Of a stretch of DNA of 64,000 nucleotides, positions 22,690 through 40,957 are shown one piece after another. The stretch covers positions 25,430,183-25,494,182 of the forward strand of contig CAXIPT010000001.1 of NCBI GenBank assembly GCA_964030475.1, written 5' to 3'. Under the pieces are notes generated by a model. That model ran no database searches. It saw only the letters and a list, made by a program, of their open reading frames with translations, and was not told the DNA's origin. Each line of letters opens with the position of its first letter. Position 1 is the stretch's first letter. The stretch comes from Tethya wilhelma. Taxonomy: Eukaryota > Porifera > Demospongiae > Tethyida > Tethyidae. The position numbers and the translations under genes are program-made.

Positions 22690-25600
22690 NAGAGAGAGAG
22701 AGAGAGAGAGTCGAAATATTTATTCATTCATGTTTATTGATGACTTGAAACATATACAGTGGCATTGTATGCCAAGTTTAAAACATTAAAGTAAGAATCA
22801 GTATAAGCTGTAAAAATATTTCAATCAAAAACTTCTTTATCCAACAAGTATAATAATATAAACGGTCACACATGCTATTGATAACAAATTTACAAAAAAT
22901 ATAAACATTATAGCTTACCTGTGGAACAGTTTTCATTGAGGTAGCCAACAGGGCAGCTACAGGTGTATCCCAAATCAACTGTGAGATCATTGGTACATGT
23001 GGCTCCATTCTGACAGGGCATTGAGGAACAGAAGTCAATGAGAGCATCACAGAATTCACCAGTGTAGCCAAATTCACAGTCACAGAAGAAAGCATTTATT
23101 TCGTCCACACAGCTACCATTGTTGCAGCTGACTCCATCATACTCGTCAATATCTATCTCGCAGAAATCACCGGTGTATCCTGGTACACAGTTACAAGTGA
23201 AGGCATCCACTCCATCTTCACAAGAGCCACCATTCTGACAAGCCACGTTGACACAATCATCATTGTTTATCTCACAGAATGGGCCAGTAAATCCAGTGAG
23301 ACACATACAGGTGAAGTTGTTGAGTTGGTCTACACATGTACCATTGTTCAAGCAAGGCTCTCCAACACAGTCGTCAATCATAGCTTCACAGAATCCACCA
23401 GTGTAGCCTGGCACACAGTCACAAGAGAAACCATTAACTCTATCTTCACAAGTTCCTCCATTCTGGCAGGTCACATTAGCACAGTCGTCAATATCTGTTT
23501 CGCAGAATGTTCCTGTATAGCCCACAGCACATTCACAAGTAAAGCCATCAATGCCATCCACACAGCTACCATTGTTGCAGTTAATTCCAATGCAATCATC
23601 AATGTCTGTCTCGCAAAATTGATCAGTGAAGCCTGGAGCACAGTTACAGGTAAAGCTGTCCACACCATCTTCACAAAATCCTCCATTTTCGCATGAGACT
23701 TCAGCACAATCATCAATATTTATCTCACAGAATCGACTGGTAAATCCAGTGACACACATACAGGTGAAGTTGTTGAGTTGGTCTACACATGTACCATTGT
23801 TCAAGCAAGGCTCTCCAACACAGTCGTCAATCATAGCCTCACAGAATCCACCAGTGTAGCCCATATCACACTCACAGATAAAGCTGTCAATGCCATCCAC
23901 ACAGCTACCATTGTTGCAGTTAACTCCGACACAATCATCAATGTTTATCTCACAGAAGTCACCAGTGAATCCAGCTACACACTCACAAACATAGTCATTT
24001 ACAAGGTCCACACACATTCCTCCATTTAGGCAAGTCACGTTGAAGCATTCGTCAATATCAGTCTCACAGAAGTCACCAGTATAGCCCATATCACAGTCAC
24101 AGAAGAAGGCATTAATTTCGTCTACACAGCTACCATTGTTGCAGTTGACTCCAAAACACTCGTCAATTTCAGTCCCACAGAATTCACCTGTGAATCCAGC
24201 TACACACTCGCACAGAAAGTCATTCACAAGGTCTATACAAGATCCTCCATTCTGGCAGGTTACATTGAGGCACTCGTCAATATCTATCTCACAGAATCCA
24301 CCAGTGTAGCCTGGGGTACAGTTGCAAGTGAAGCTGTTCATGCCATCCACACAGCTACCATTGTTGCAGTTAACTCCAATGCAATCGTCAATGTCTGTCT
24401 CACAAAAGTCTCCCGTGTAGCCAGGTAAACAGTCGCAAGAAAAACTATTAACACCATCTTCACAAGATCCTCCATTTTCACATGAAACTTCAGCACAATC
24501 ATCAATGTCTATCTCACAGAATCGACCCTCATAGCCAGTGACACACATACAGGTGAAGTTGTTGAGTTGGTCTACACATGTGCCATTGTTCAAACAAGGC
24601 TCTCCAACACAGTCGTCAATCATAGCCTCACAGAATCCACCAGTGTAGCCTGGTACACAGTCACATGTGAAGCTGTCAATGCCATCCACACAGCTACCAT
24701 TGTTGCAGATGATTCCAACACATTCGTCAATGTCTATCTCACAGAAGTCACCAGTGAATCCAGCCACACACTCACAAACATAGTCATTTACAAGGTCCAT
24801 ACATGAGCCTCCATTGAAGCAAGTTACATTGAAGCATTCATCTATGTCAACATCACAAAATTGGCCAGTAAATCCAGCAATACAGTCACAGGTGAAGCTG
24901 TTGATACCATCCACACAGCTACCTCTGTTGCAATTGACTCCATCACACTCGTCTATATTGATTTCACAAAATGTTCCAGTAAAACCAGGTTCACAGTTAC
25001 AGGTAAAGCTGTCCACTCCATCCTCACAAGATCCTCCATTTTCACATGAGACTTCAGCACAATCATCAATATTTATCTCACAGAATCGACCAGTAAATCC
25101 AGTGACACACATACAGGTGAAGTTGTTGAGTTGGTCTACACATGTACCATTGTTCAAGCAAGGCTCTCCAACACAGTCATCAATCATAGCCTCACAGAAT
25201 CCACCAGTGTAGCCTGGTACACAATCACACGTGAAGCTATCAATGCCATCCACACAGCTACCATTGTTGCAGTTGATTTCGACACAATCATCAATGTTTA
25301 TCTCGCAAAGTGTGTCAGTAAAACCTGGTTCGCAGATACAGGTAAAGTTGTCCATGCCATCTTCACATGAGCCACCATTCAAGCATGTCACATTGAGACA
25401 GTCGTCAATATCTATCTCACAGAACATTCCTGTGAATCCTGGAGCGCAGTTGCAATTGAAGCTGTTTATCAAGTCTTGACACATTCCTCCATTTTCACAA
25501 GTGATGTTGAAACACTCATTGATATCTACTCCACACAATGGCCCTTCATAGCCAGGTACACATTCACAAGTGAAGGTATCCACTCCATCTTCACACGTGC

Positions 25601-28600
25601 CTCCATTCTGGCAGGTCACATTCATACAATCGTCTATGTCTGTTTCACATAATTGGCCGGTAAAACCAGGGACACACTCACAAATGAAGTTGTTTATTTG
25701 GTCACTGCACGATCCACCATTCTGGCAGGTCACGTTAAGGCATTCATCAATATCGATCTCACAGAATTCGCCAGTGAATCCAGGAACACATTCACAGTTG
25801 AAAGAATTAACACCATCTTCACAAGTTCCTCCGTTCTGGCAAGTCACATTGAGACAATCATTGATATTTATCTCACAGAAGGCTCCCGTATAGCCAGTCT
25901 CACACTCACAGGTAAAGCTGTCAATGGCATCCACACAGCTACCATTGTTGCAGTTAACATTAAGGCAATCGTCAATGTCTGTCTCGCAGAATTCATCAGT
26001 GAATCCTGGAGCACAGATACAGGTGAAGCTGTCCACTCCATCTTCACAAGATCCCTCATTCTCACAAGTCACATTGGCACAATCATCAATATCAGTCTCA
26101 CAGAAGTCACCAGTGTAGCCCATATCACAGTCACAGAAGAAGGCATTGATTTCGTCCACACAGGTACCATTGTTGCAGTTAACATCAACACACTCGTCAA
26201 TATCTATCTCACAGAATTCACCAGTGAATCCAGCTACACACTGACAGAGAAAGCCATTCACAAGGTCTATACAAGATCCCTCATTCTGGCAGGTCACATT
26301 GAAGCATTCGTCAATATCTATCTCACAGAATCCACCAGTGTAGCCCGGGGTACAGTTGCAAGTGAAGCTATCAACGCCATCCACACAGCTACCATTGTTG
26401 CAGTTAACTCCAATACAATCGTCAATGTCTGTCTCACAAAAGTCTCCTGTGTATCCTGGTACACAGTCACAAGCAAAGTCGTTCACAAGGTCTCTACACG
26501 AGCCTCTATTCTGGCAGGTCACGTTTAAGCAATCGTCAATATCAGTTTCACAGAATGTATCGGTAAACCCAGGGACACAGTTACAAGTGAAGCTATCCAC
26601 TCCATCTTCACAAGAGCCACCATTCTGGCAGGTCACATTGAGACAATCGTCTATGTCTATCTCACAGAATTCACCAGTAAATCCAGCTACACACTCGCAA
26701 TTGAAGCTGTCAATTCCATCCACACAGGATCCTTGGTTTTGGCAGGTCACATTCAGGCAGTCATCGATATTGGTCCCACAGAATTCGTCCGTGAAACCGG
26801 GAACACATTCACAAGTGAAACTATCCACTCCATCTTCACACGTGCCTCCATTTTGGCAGGTTATGTTGAGACAATCATCAATGTCTATCTCACAGAATTT
26901 ACCAGTGAATCCAGCCACACACTCGCACAGGAAGCCATTCACAAGGTCCATACAAGATCCTCCATTCAGACAGGTCACGTTAGAGCATTCGTCAATATCA
27001 ATCTCACAGAATGTGCCTGTGAATCCAGCAATACAGTTGCAGGTAAAGGTATTAATGCCATCCACACAGCTACCATTGTTGCAGTTAACTCCAACACAAT
27101 CGTCAATGTCTATCTCACAGAATGTGTCAGTGAAGCCTGGTTCACAAATACAGGTAAAGCTATCCACTCCATCTTCGCAGGATCCTTCATTCATACAGGT
27201 CACATTGACACAGTCATCAATGTTGATCTCACAGAATGTGCCAGTAAAGCCTGGTGTGCATTGGCAAGTGAAGCTATTCACTTGGTCTTCACAAGTACCT
27301 CCGTTCAGGCAAGTCACGTTGAGACAATCGTCAATGTCTATCTCACAGAATTCGCCTGTAAATCCAGCTACACACTCACAAAGAAAGTCATTCACAAGGT
27401 CCATACACGATCCTCCATTCTGGCAGATCACGTTTAAGCAATCGTCAATATCAGTTTCACAGAATGTATTGGTAAATCCTGGCACACAGTTACAAGTGAA
27501 GCTATCCACTCCATCTTCACAAGATCCACCATTCTGGCAGGTCACATTGAGACAATCGTCTATGTCTATCTCACAGAATTCACCAGTAAATCCAGCTACA
27601 CACTCGCAAGAAAAGTCATCCACGAGGTCCATGCATGAGCCACCATTTTCACAGGTCACACTGAGACAGTCATCAATATTTATCAGGCAAAATTCACCAG
27701 TGAATCCAGTTGCACAGTTACAGGTAAAGCTATTGATACCATCTTCACAAGATCCTCCATTATGACACACTACGTTTTGACAATCGTCAATGTCTATCTC
27801 ACAGAATCGTCCCTCATAGCCAGCAACACACATACAAGTGAAGTTGTTGAGTTGGTCTACACATGTGCCATTGTTCAAGCAAGGCTCTCCAACACAGTCG
27901 TCAATCATAGCCTCACAGAATCCACCAGTGTAGCCCATATCACACTCACAGGTAAAGCTGTCAATGCCATCCACACAGCTACCATTGTTGCAGTTGACTC
28001 CCACACAATCATCAATGTTTATCTCACAATTTCGTCCAGTGAATCCTTCGGCACAAAAGCAAAAATAATCAGCCACAAGATCGCGACAAGTCCCGCCGTT
28101 CATACAAGGATTTTCCATACATTCATTGATACCAAGATCACAAATGGAGCCAGTGAACCCTGGTGCGCACATACACCTAAAATCGACCCCGATATCTACA
28201 CACACCCCGCCATTTAGGCAAAGATCGTACTGGCAATCATCAATTGTGTTTATCTCGCAGAGATCTCCGCTAAATCCAGCAGCACAGGAACAGTTTACTC
28301 CATTGATGGCATCAATACAGGTAGCACCATTAAGACAGGGATCTGTGACACATTCATCTATATTCACATCACACAGATTACCGGTAAAACCAGCTACACA
28401 GGCACATCGGAATTCTCCTAACACTGGTCCATTAGTGCAAGTGGCTTCATTTTGACATGGAGTGGAAGCGCAAGGATTGGTATTGATTTCGCAAAAACGA
28501 CCAGTGAAATCCATCTGACAGACACAAGTGAAATTGAGGAACTCGTCCATACACTGTCCACCATTGAGACAAGGATTGCTACCACACTCATCAGTTGGGA

Positions 28601-31600
28601 GGTCACAGAGCGCGCCTGTGTAGCCTGGGGGGCAGAGACATTCGAAGGTGATTCCCACGTCTAGACATGTTGCGTCATTGAAGCAGAGGTTGAAGAGACA
28701 GTCATCAAAAGTGTTTATTTCACAGTCATCTCCAGAGAAACCATCCGCACACATGCACTGGTAGCTACCGACCTGGTTCACACACGTGGCTCCATTTAAA
28801 CACGGATTATTGACGACGCATTCATTTATATCTCTCTCACACATTTCACCTTCGTACCCTGGCGGGCACAGACAATCGACCGAACTTAGCGTTAGATTTT
28901 GTACGCACGTAGCACCATTCTCGCAAGGCAAGGGGTCACACAGGTCCATGTCGATTTCACAATTCATGCCACCATATCCTGAAGTGCAGTTGCACTGATA
29001 GGTACCAATGAGATCCGTACAGGTGCCATTATTGACGCAAGGCATGGGCTCACATTCATCTATCTCTATTTGACACTCGGTACCTGTAAAACCATTTGGA
29101 CATAAGCACTCATAGTCGTCCACTAAATCGACACATACTCCGTTGTTCTCACAAGGCATGGGCTGGCAGTCGTCAATGTTTGTCTCACAGTTCTCTCCAG
29201 TGAACCCCGAGGGACACATACACATGTAGCGGTCTGGAAGTAGGATACAGGTACCGTTGTTCAAGCAGGGAGTTTGCGAGCAGATGTCGAATTGGCTTTC
29301 GCACGTACGACCTGTGTATCCAAACTCACACAGACATGTAAAGCTATCCTCCAGAGTGAGGCATGTGCCATTATTGAGGCAAGGAGCAACTTGACAAGTG
29401 CCCAAGCGAAGCTCGCAAGATTCTCCCGTGAATTGGGCATCGCAGGTACAGATGGGACCTTCAGGTGTGTTGGTACAAGTGCCGCCATTTCTACAAGGCT
29501 GTTGCATAGCACAAAAATCTATTGTTTCATTGCAAAGCCGCCCTGTATAACCAGGTGGACAAAAACAGGTGAAATCGTTTATGCCATCTTCGCAAGTAGC
29601 GTTTCCAAAGCACATACAGTCATCGATATTCTCCATACAATGTACCCCAGTGAAGCCAACGGGACAGATACATGTGAAGTTATTGACGAGATCGACACAC
29701 GTGCCTCCATTTCCACAAGGCTCTCCTATACAGTCAGGTATGTTGATGTCACACAGCTGACCTGTGAATCCGAGATCACAGAGACAAGTGAAGTTGTCAA
29801 TTTCGTCCAGGCAAGTTCCGTTCAAGCAAGGATTTGGTGAACATTCATCTATATCCACAGAGCAGTTTTCTCCGGTAAAACCAGGAAGGCAATTACACTG
29901 GAAGTTGGCTACTAGATCCACACAAGTGGCATTATTTTCGCACGGATTGCTTTCACAGTCATCAATATTAATGGAGCAATTTCCACCGGTAAAACCCTCA
30001 GCACATGTACAACTGTAGGCATTGATTTCGTCACTACAGGTTGCTCCATTTTCACAAGGTTCCGAGGCACATTCATCAATATCGGTCTCACAGTTCACCC
30101 CACTGTAGCCTGGTTCACATACACACTCATATTCGGACCCCCTAACAATACACATGAGGGAATTGACACTGCAGGGGTTAGGAGAACAGGGGGTAATCTC
30201 CACGCTACAATTCTCCCCTGTAAAACTACTGGGACAATCACAGATGTAGTCTGTCTCTGAGACGTTATTGCACGATCCACCATTTTGACAGGGCTCTGTG
30301 ATACAAGGGTTGAAGTTCGTAAACTGGCAGCGATTTCCAAACACATTTTCCGGACAGCTACAATTGAAGCTAGCTACTCCATCAACACATGAACCACCGT
30401 TTAGACACTCCTGATTGTTAAAGCAATCGTCAATATTAGTTTGACACATTGGTCCAGTGAAACCGTTTCGACAGAAGCACATGATGTCATTTTCGCCAGG
30501 TATTTCTTGACAGATGGCACCATTTTGGCAAGGATTGTCAAAGCAGAGGTCAATGTCTGTTTCACACATTAATCCAGTAAAACCGGGCAAACAGGAACAC
30601 TCAAACTGGTCTACTAGGTCCGTACAGGTACCATTGTTCATACAAGGGCCCGGGGGTGCACATTCATCTATATCAGTCTCGCACATTAAACCAGTGTACC
30701 CGGGCAAACATTCACAAGTAGTAGCCCGCGTGCCATTCATATCTATCACAATGCGGCACACACCATTGTTTTGACAAACATCTTCAGTTGCGTTACAAAC
30801 CGATTCTTGATCACAAGTCTGTCCGGCAAACAGCATGGGACATTGACACGTGAATCCATTGACTTCATCTTGACACGTACCATTATTGAGGCAGGGATTG
30901 GAGGCACAATCGTCAATATTGACCTCGCAATCTCTTCCGGTAAATCCCTGATCACACACACAGGTGTAGTTGTCAATGCCATCCACACACGCTCCGTTCA
31001 CACATGGATTGGTGGCACAGTTGTCGATTTGTGTCTCACACTGTCGACCGGTAAAGTCTGGTTGGCACTCGCACATGAATGTAAAACGACCATTTGTACA
31101 CGATCCTCCATTTAGGCATGGCTCCGACGTGCAGGCATCTATAGGAATAGGGACGGGAGGGGGGTGAAGATGATATATAGAAAGTTGCATTTATGCAAAG
31201 TGTAATATAGTGCATGTGACTGTGTAGCTATTAGGAAAAAATAGTCATATTAGAATAAAGATTATTGACCCTGACGTGATTCGAACACGCAACCTTCTGA
31301 TCTGGAGCCAGATGCATTGCCATTGCACCACAGAGTCACTTACGTAGAAAGTATGAGATTCACCGTATCCATATAATCTATGCGTAAGTGTCGATAATTC
31401 AAAAAAGTAAAATTGTGGTAAGAAAAAAAAGTTATTGACCCTGACGTGATTCGAACACGCATCCTTCTGATCTGGAGTCAGACGCGCTACCATTACGCCA
31501 CAGAGTCACTTAAGAGAAAAACAAGAGATGCACAGTATGTAAGCTATGTGTAAGTACGCGTAGTTTAAATTGTGATAAGAAAAAAAAATATTGACCCTGA

Positions 31601-32765
31601 CGTGATTCGAACACGCAACCTTCTGATCTGGAGTCAGACGCGCTACCGTTGCGCCACAGAGTCAAGTTGCTTCACATTAGATACTTACAGCGCATCTGAA
31701 GTTGTGAACATACATACCACACACAGGCACCATTGTATTTATACACCCCGCTATGAATAGACTATTGTGTTATACAGAAAGAAGCCTGCAACATTTTGAA
31801 CTGAATAAATAAGGGTAATCATGACTTGTAACAATATTCATAGACTTCAGTGGCCACACAATGCAACCATTACATTTCCATAATGTGTATATCCCAATAT
31901 GCTCTGCTCTAAGGTCTGAGTTTATATACACATGCAACATGCCCAATACAACCATCTATGAAATGATAATCGGTATAACAGTTTGTTTTGTTTGTAAACA
32001 TTCTTACATGATGCCGGTACCCATCTTCGGTTGATAAAAGTTTAACACAATATTATCAGAATGTATTAGGAAGGACACAAATAATTAAGTGACAGTTAAC
32101 GTTGCTGCACATTCATGTCTTTGCTTACCTAAGCAGCCGATTGTTTCAATGTCGAAGCAGCAGTCATCTCTCGTGTAGCACTCTCTATCGCAGCCACATC
32201 CTGAAGAGAGCTGGCAGTTGGAGGCGCCAAAGAAACAACAGTTGTTTGCGAAGCCGGCTATTTCACACGATATAGTCTCGTCCATAGCTGCAAGGAACAC
32301 ACACAAACATTATGTGATTTATTTTAGGTTCTTGTTTAGAGACCCCCTGGTTTTTTGTTATTGCTTACACTATGCAGTGTTGTTTACAGTCCCAAAGAGA
32401 GACCCACCCCCCTTCAAGCTCAGCCCCTCCTCTCAATTGAGGGGACAGAAATTCAGCAAACCAAGTCTTATTCTTCACTGCTTGCGCCATTTTTATAACG
32501 TGGCTACTTGAATGAAGCGACTAATTGCACCCTCTAGACACACATTAATCAATTTACTACAACCACAAGTCAATAATGTGGCATGCGCAACGCTGAGTAT
32601 GTGCGCAAAGCCCCACTGAGATACGCCCACTAGCGGACCAATTCATCGCGGAGTGAAGTCGCTCGCTAATTTAGCCATTACTGAAATAGACTTACCTCTG
32701 CATAGAGCAGCTGCAAGCACCAGAACAGAGAGGGTAGTACACAGCAGTCTTCTTGAGCAAGCCAT
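17010..32765 (-). CDS. Giant secreted EGF / laminin-G protein, EYS/Crumbs-like, about 4,213 aa
   Basis: Fifteen exons: 32696-32765, 32129-32287, 22919-31138, 22002-22643, 20995-21762, 20034-20816, 19369-19847, 19027-19207, 18140-18919, 17999-18068, 17802-17886, 17649-17704, 17449-17532, 17249-17364, 17010-17158. They sum to 12,642 bases, an exact multiple of three. Exon 1 encodes a signal peptide (MACSRRLLCTTLSVLVLAAA). Exon 2 is a Cys-rich somatomedin-B-like domain (CGCDRECYTRDDCC). Exon 3, 8,220 bases, encodes about 70 EGF repeats, mostly calcium-binding (DIDDC start, CxDxxxxFxCxC hydroxylation signature, C-x4-S/T-C O-fucose sites). Exons 4, 5, 6, 7+8 and 9 each give one LamG plus one or two EGFs, and exons 10-15 give a sixth LamG ending at the stop. 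No transmembrane segment is seen, so it is probably extracellular matrix. The architecture resembles eyes-shut and the Crumbs ectodomain; orthology is unproven. Confidence 0.9.
19915..20020. repeat. Short degenerate repeat 'gattataactcaagttatgac'
   Basis: Three to four diverged copies within the intron 19848-20033. It shares the TATAACTCAA core with the repeat at 15218-15380. Confidence 0.5.
22644..22709 (-). repeat. (GA)n microsatellite with contig join (n at 22690)
   Basis: On the coding (minus) strand this is (TC)n immediately upstream of the acceptor of the LamG1 exon that begins at 22643. It functions as its polypyrimidine tract. The single n within the repeat suggests that the repeat length is not resolved. 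Confidence 0.85.
22919..28060 (-). repeat. Homogenised part of the EGF array
   Basis: Inside exon 3 of the EGF/LamG gene. EGFs here are built from a few near-identical types (DIDDCLNVTCQNGG, DDCVGVNCNNGSC, DDCAEVSCENGG). A multi-EGF cassette containing IDDCVGEPCLNNGTC recurs five times, near 27893, 25170, 24608, 23818 and 23365. Upstream of about 28060 the EGFs are diverse. This indicates recent unequal exchange or gene conversion confined to the C-terminal two thirds. Confidence 0.8.
31266..31337 (-). tRNA. tRNA-Trp (CCA), copy 1
   Basis: Read on the minus strand it begins GACTCTGTGG; the acceptor stem GACTCTG pairs with CAGGGTC, discriminator A. The T arm has GTTCGAATC and the anticodon loop is CTCCAGA (CCA). 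Compared with the other two copies it has changes in the D arm and a G-U pair closing the anticodon stem. A run of A on the plus strand just below gives a minus-strand T tract suitable for RNA polymerase III termination. It lies in intron 2 of the EGF/LamG gene, same strand. Confidence 0.9.
31436..31507 (-). tRNA. tRNA-Trp (CCA), copy 2
   Basis: 72 bases, same stems as copy 1, anticodon loop CTCCAGA. Box B GTTCGAATC is intact. An AAAAAAAA run lies just downstream on the minus strand as T8, a Pol III terminator. Confidence 0.92.
31592..31663 (-). tRNA. tRNA-Trp (CCA), copy 3
   Basis: 72 bases and closest to the vertebrate tRNA-Trp consensus (GTGGCGCAACGGTAGCGCG D arm). Followed on the minus strand by a T9 tract. 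The three copies are spaced 156-170 bases apart with similar spacers, so they arose by local tandem duplication. Confidence 0.93.
31664..32128 (-). other. Intron 2 of EGF/LamG gene upstream of the tRNAs, no feature seen
   Basis: AT-rich, no repeat or coding signal recognised. Together with the tRNA block it forms the 990-base intron between exon 2 (low end 32129) and exon 3 (high end 31138). Confidence 0.5.
32288..32695 (-). other. Intron 1 of EGF/LamG gene, no feature seen
   Basis: Lies between the signal-peptide exon and the somatomedin-B-like exon; both splice signals are canonical. No repeat or RNA gene recognised. Confidence 0.5.
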
Positions 32766-33154
32766 GATGCCTTCTCTTCTGGTGGGAAACTAGCAAAGCA
32801 ACGTATAGTAGAAAACTAAATAGACCCGCCCCCTTTTATCTTGCTACGCGCACGTGATTATCACAATGATGTCATAGTTAAGCATCGGCTCAGAATAAAC
32901 CATGGCTAGCTGGAATTCAAAAATCATAATATTATATACAATTATTAGAGATATAATACTACATGTATGACTTGACAGTGAAAAAAAAATACACACACAT
33001 GCACACACCAAAACATATAGGATGAAATTTCTGCTTAGAATTTCACGTATGTGAGAGTGACAGAGAAAGAGAGAGAGAGAGAGTGTAAAATCTGAAGCTA
33101 AAGGAAAATTAATGTGCTCAGTAAATCTTGTTGTCATGACGATGAAAGGGTATG

Positions 33155-33685
33155 TTAAAATGTGCTCCAGTCCCACTCATCGTCCCGGGTGAAGAAGATA
33201 AAGAAGGTGTAGACAGTCCCAAAGACGAAGATGTTAGCTCCTGAGATGAGACCGAAGGAGGCGTACTGGATCTGAACGTGTAAGAGGGAGGGAGGGAGGG
33301 TGTGTGTGTGTGGAATTGAATCACACATTTGTATAGTATATTAATACGTTAAAAGGCACACTAAATTGGACCAATGAGCCCATCAAGGGGTAGCTAAATT
33401 TGGTCCTTCAATTGAAACAAATGAACCAACACAAGGTAAATTATTTTGAAGAAAGTATGCTTAAACCAGATGTTGGTCCAGGATTCAGGATAATATTATG
33501 AAGTGACTTACCACTTGTTTCCTAGCCAGTACGAAGGGGAGGCCGAACCCTGAGACCACAATACAGGCAGAGAGGAAGTAACATATCTCGTGTAAGATGG
33601 CACTGCTCTCAGCAGAGAGGTAGTCATCTCCTCCACACTTTCTAGCAATGGCCAGAGGAATGGGAGAGAGCAGGTAGACCAACAC

Positions 33686-33730
<45 letters not shown>

Positions 33731-34108
33731 ATCATTGTATCCCATATCATAATCAATCTAGTACTCACATGTAAACATCCCCCACCAGTTGACATCTTTG
33801 TATCCACTGCAGAGAGAACAGAACAGAAAGTGTGTACAATTGAGCGTAAAATAAATAAAATTTATTAGTCTGAGTAAAAGGTCTCACCCATCTCCAGGAA
33901 ACTTTATAGCACAACCAAGAAAGAGTAGAAGGACACCCATGGCGGCTGTGAGTGCCATTACCACCAATCTGAGGGGGGAAAGTGATCAGATTTACAAATT
34001 TATGATACTATCTAAACACTCATAATCCTTCCACATTGACTCAAATATTGTAGATTAGTTCAGCTAAAATACTTACATGCCTATAGTCTTGCCTTTGGTT
34101 AACTCCAT
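33155..34108 (-). CDS. LEPROT: LEPROT / VPS55 family endosomal membrane protein
   Basis: Small four-helix membrane protein of endosomes and Golgi that, with VPS68 in yeast, assists late-endosome traffic; in mammals it lowers surface leptin and growth-hormone receptors. Exons: 34077-34108, 33888-33968, 33769-33806, 33512-33684, 33155-33271, summing to 147 codons (146 residues; human about 131). Visible hydrophobic segments are VVMALTAAMGVLLLFLGCAI, then a WWGMF entry helix, LLVYLLSPIPLAIARK with the family's SPIP motif, a third around CIVVSGFGLPFVLARK, and a fourth at FGLISGANIFVFGTVY. The acidic WDWSTF ending resembles the family's FSWEQW. It is divergent from PRMT3 with 180 bases between start codons. 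LEPROT versus LEPROTL1 cannot be distinguished. Confidence 0.9.
33690..33727 (-). repeat. (GA)n microsatellite, polypyrimidine tract of LEPROT intron 3
   Basis: On the minus strand (TC)n running straight into CTAG, the acceptor of the LEPROT exon whose high end is 33684. Confidence 0.85.
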
Positions 34109-34288
34109 CCTGCGTCAGAGAAACAGATACACACACAATCAAACACTTCACCCTGATGTTGAAAATTTTCACGTAAACACAACTTGTGCTGACTCAGCAG
34201 AATTCGGTATCATGTGACACTTTCGGCAAAGGTCGTGCGAACTTTGACCTTTTGACCCTGCTATTCCCAAAGGGAAACTGAAGCTACT
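34109..34288. promoter_or_regulatory. Candidate bidirectional promoter LEPROT/PRMT3
   Basis: 180 bases separate the two divergent start codons. Both genes are housekeeping types. A palindrome-like tgctgactcagcag (34189-34202) matches an AP-1/Maf-type site (TGCTGACTCAGCA) almost perfectly. A similar tgctgactcagca occurs at 10508-10519 beside the MAIP1-like/raver pair. Function is inference. Confidence 0.45.
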
Positions 34289-40175
<5,887 letters not shown>

Positions 40176-40345
40176 TCACACAGTGTAACACAATCAATGT
40201 AGTTTTAATTATGTGGCATTATAATCATGTGTTTGAATCAAAATCAAATGAATAATTACTTCATATTACTAATCATTATTTGATATATCAATTGATCTAA
40301 AAATCATCACTAAAAAAATTATATTCCTTCCATTTCTACTGCAGG

Positions 40346-40957
40346 GATATTTCCTTCTCTCTTATCGTGTATGGTATAGTGTTTTATTGTTTGTGTGTGT
40401 AGGTTTAAAGATGAGTTGTATGAGAGAAGATGTTCTGAGAGAGGCTTGTGTTGAGGCTGTTGATCCTTACTCCCTCATCTCTTCCTCAGACACTGTTAAG
40501 GTGAGACAAATAAGATACTGTACCTCTGTGACTGATGCTGAAGAAAGTATATAATATCTCATACATAATCCTATAATGAAGGACCTGAAGCTATAATTGT
40601 ATACTTTGGCTCAATAAGTAAGTTTTTATGTGTCTATTTCTGTTTCTTGTTGAAGTTTGACCTGACCAAGGTGAAGGCCAGTGATCTTGATTTTGAGGCT
40701 TCTTTTTCTTTAACAATACAACAGACACTGAGTGTCATGTGAGTGACTGTTTACTTTACCATTACGTCATCATTACATATATGCTATTACATCATAATGA
40801 TGTCATTCCGTGCAGGCCATAGTGGGATACTTTGACATTGGGTTTGATAATGTAAGCTATATACTCGTTCTACTTGAGCACTGGAGCCCAGGAGGTGGCC
40901 ACTCACTGGAAACAGACAGTGTTCTTTCTAAAGAGACTCATCTCTATCAACACAGGT
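40346..40957 (+). pseudogene. Partial PRMT3 pseudogene (exons 5/6 fused, 7, 8, 9)
   Basis: After the PRMT3 stop, decayed copies of PRMT3 exons follow in order. The start of exon 5 is fused to the end of exon 6 (GYFLL...YRVYG, about 40346-40371). Exon 7 is intact (from 40404). Exon 8 (about 40656-40739) has a one-base loss in its 3' part. Exon 9 (about 40817-40953) has a small insertion that shifts frame after GFDNVSY. Introns are also similar. This is a tandem genomic duplicate, not a retrocopy. Confidence 0.85.

Noticed and set aside
23325..30774. Many plus-strand frames of 60-469 codons opposite the EGF exon
   Set aside because: Antisense shadows of the EGF array; the minus-strand frame carries the cysteine spacing and codon pattern.
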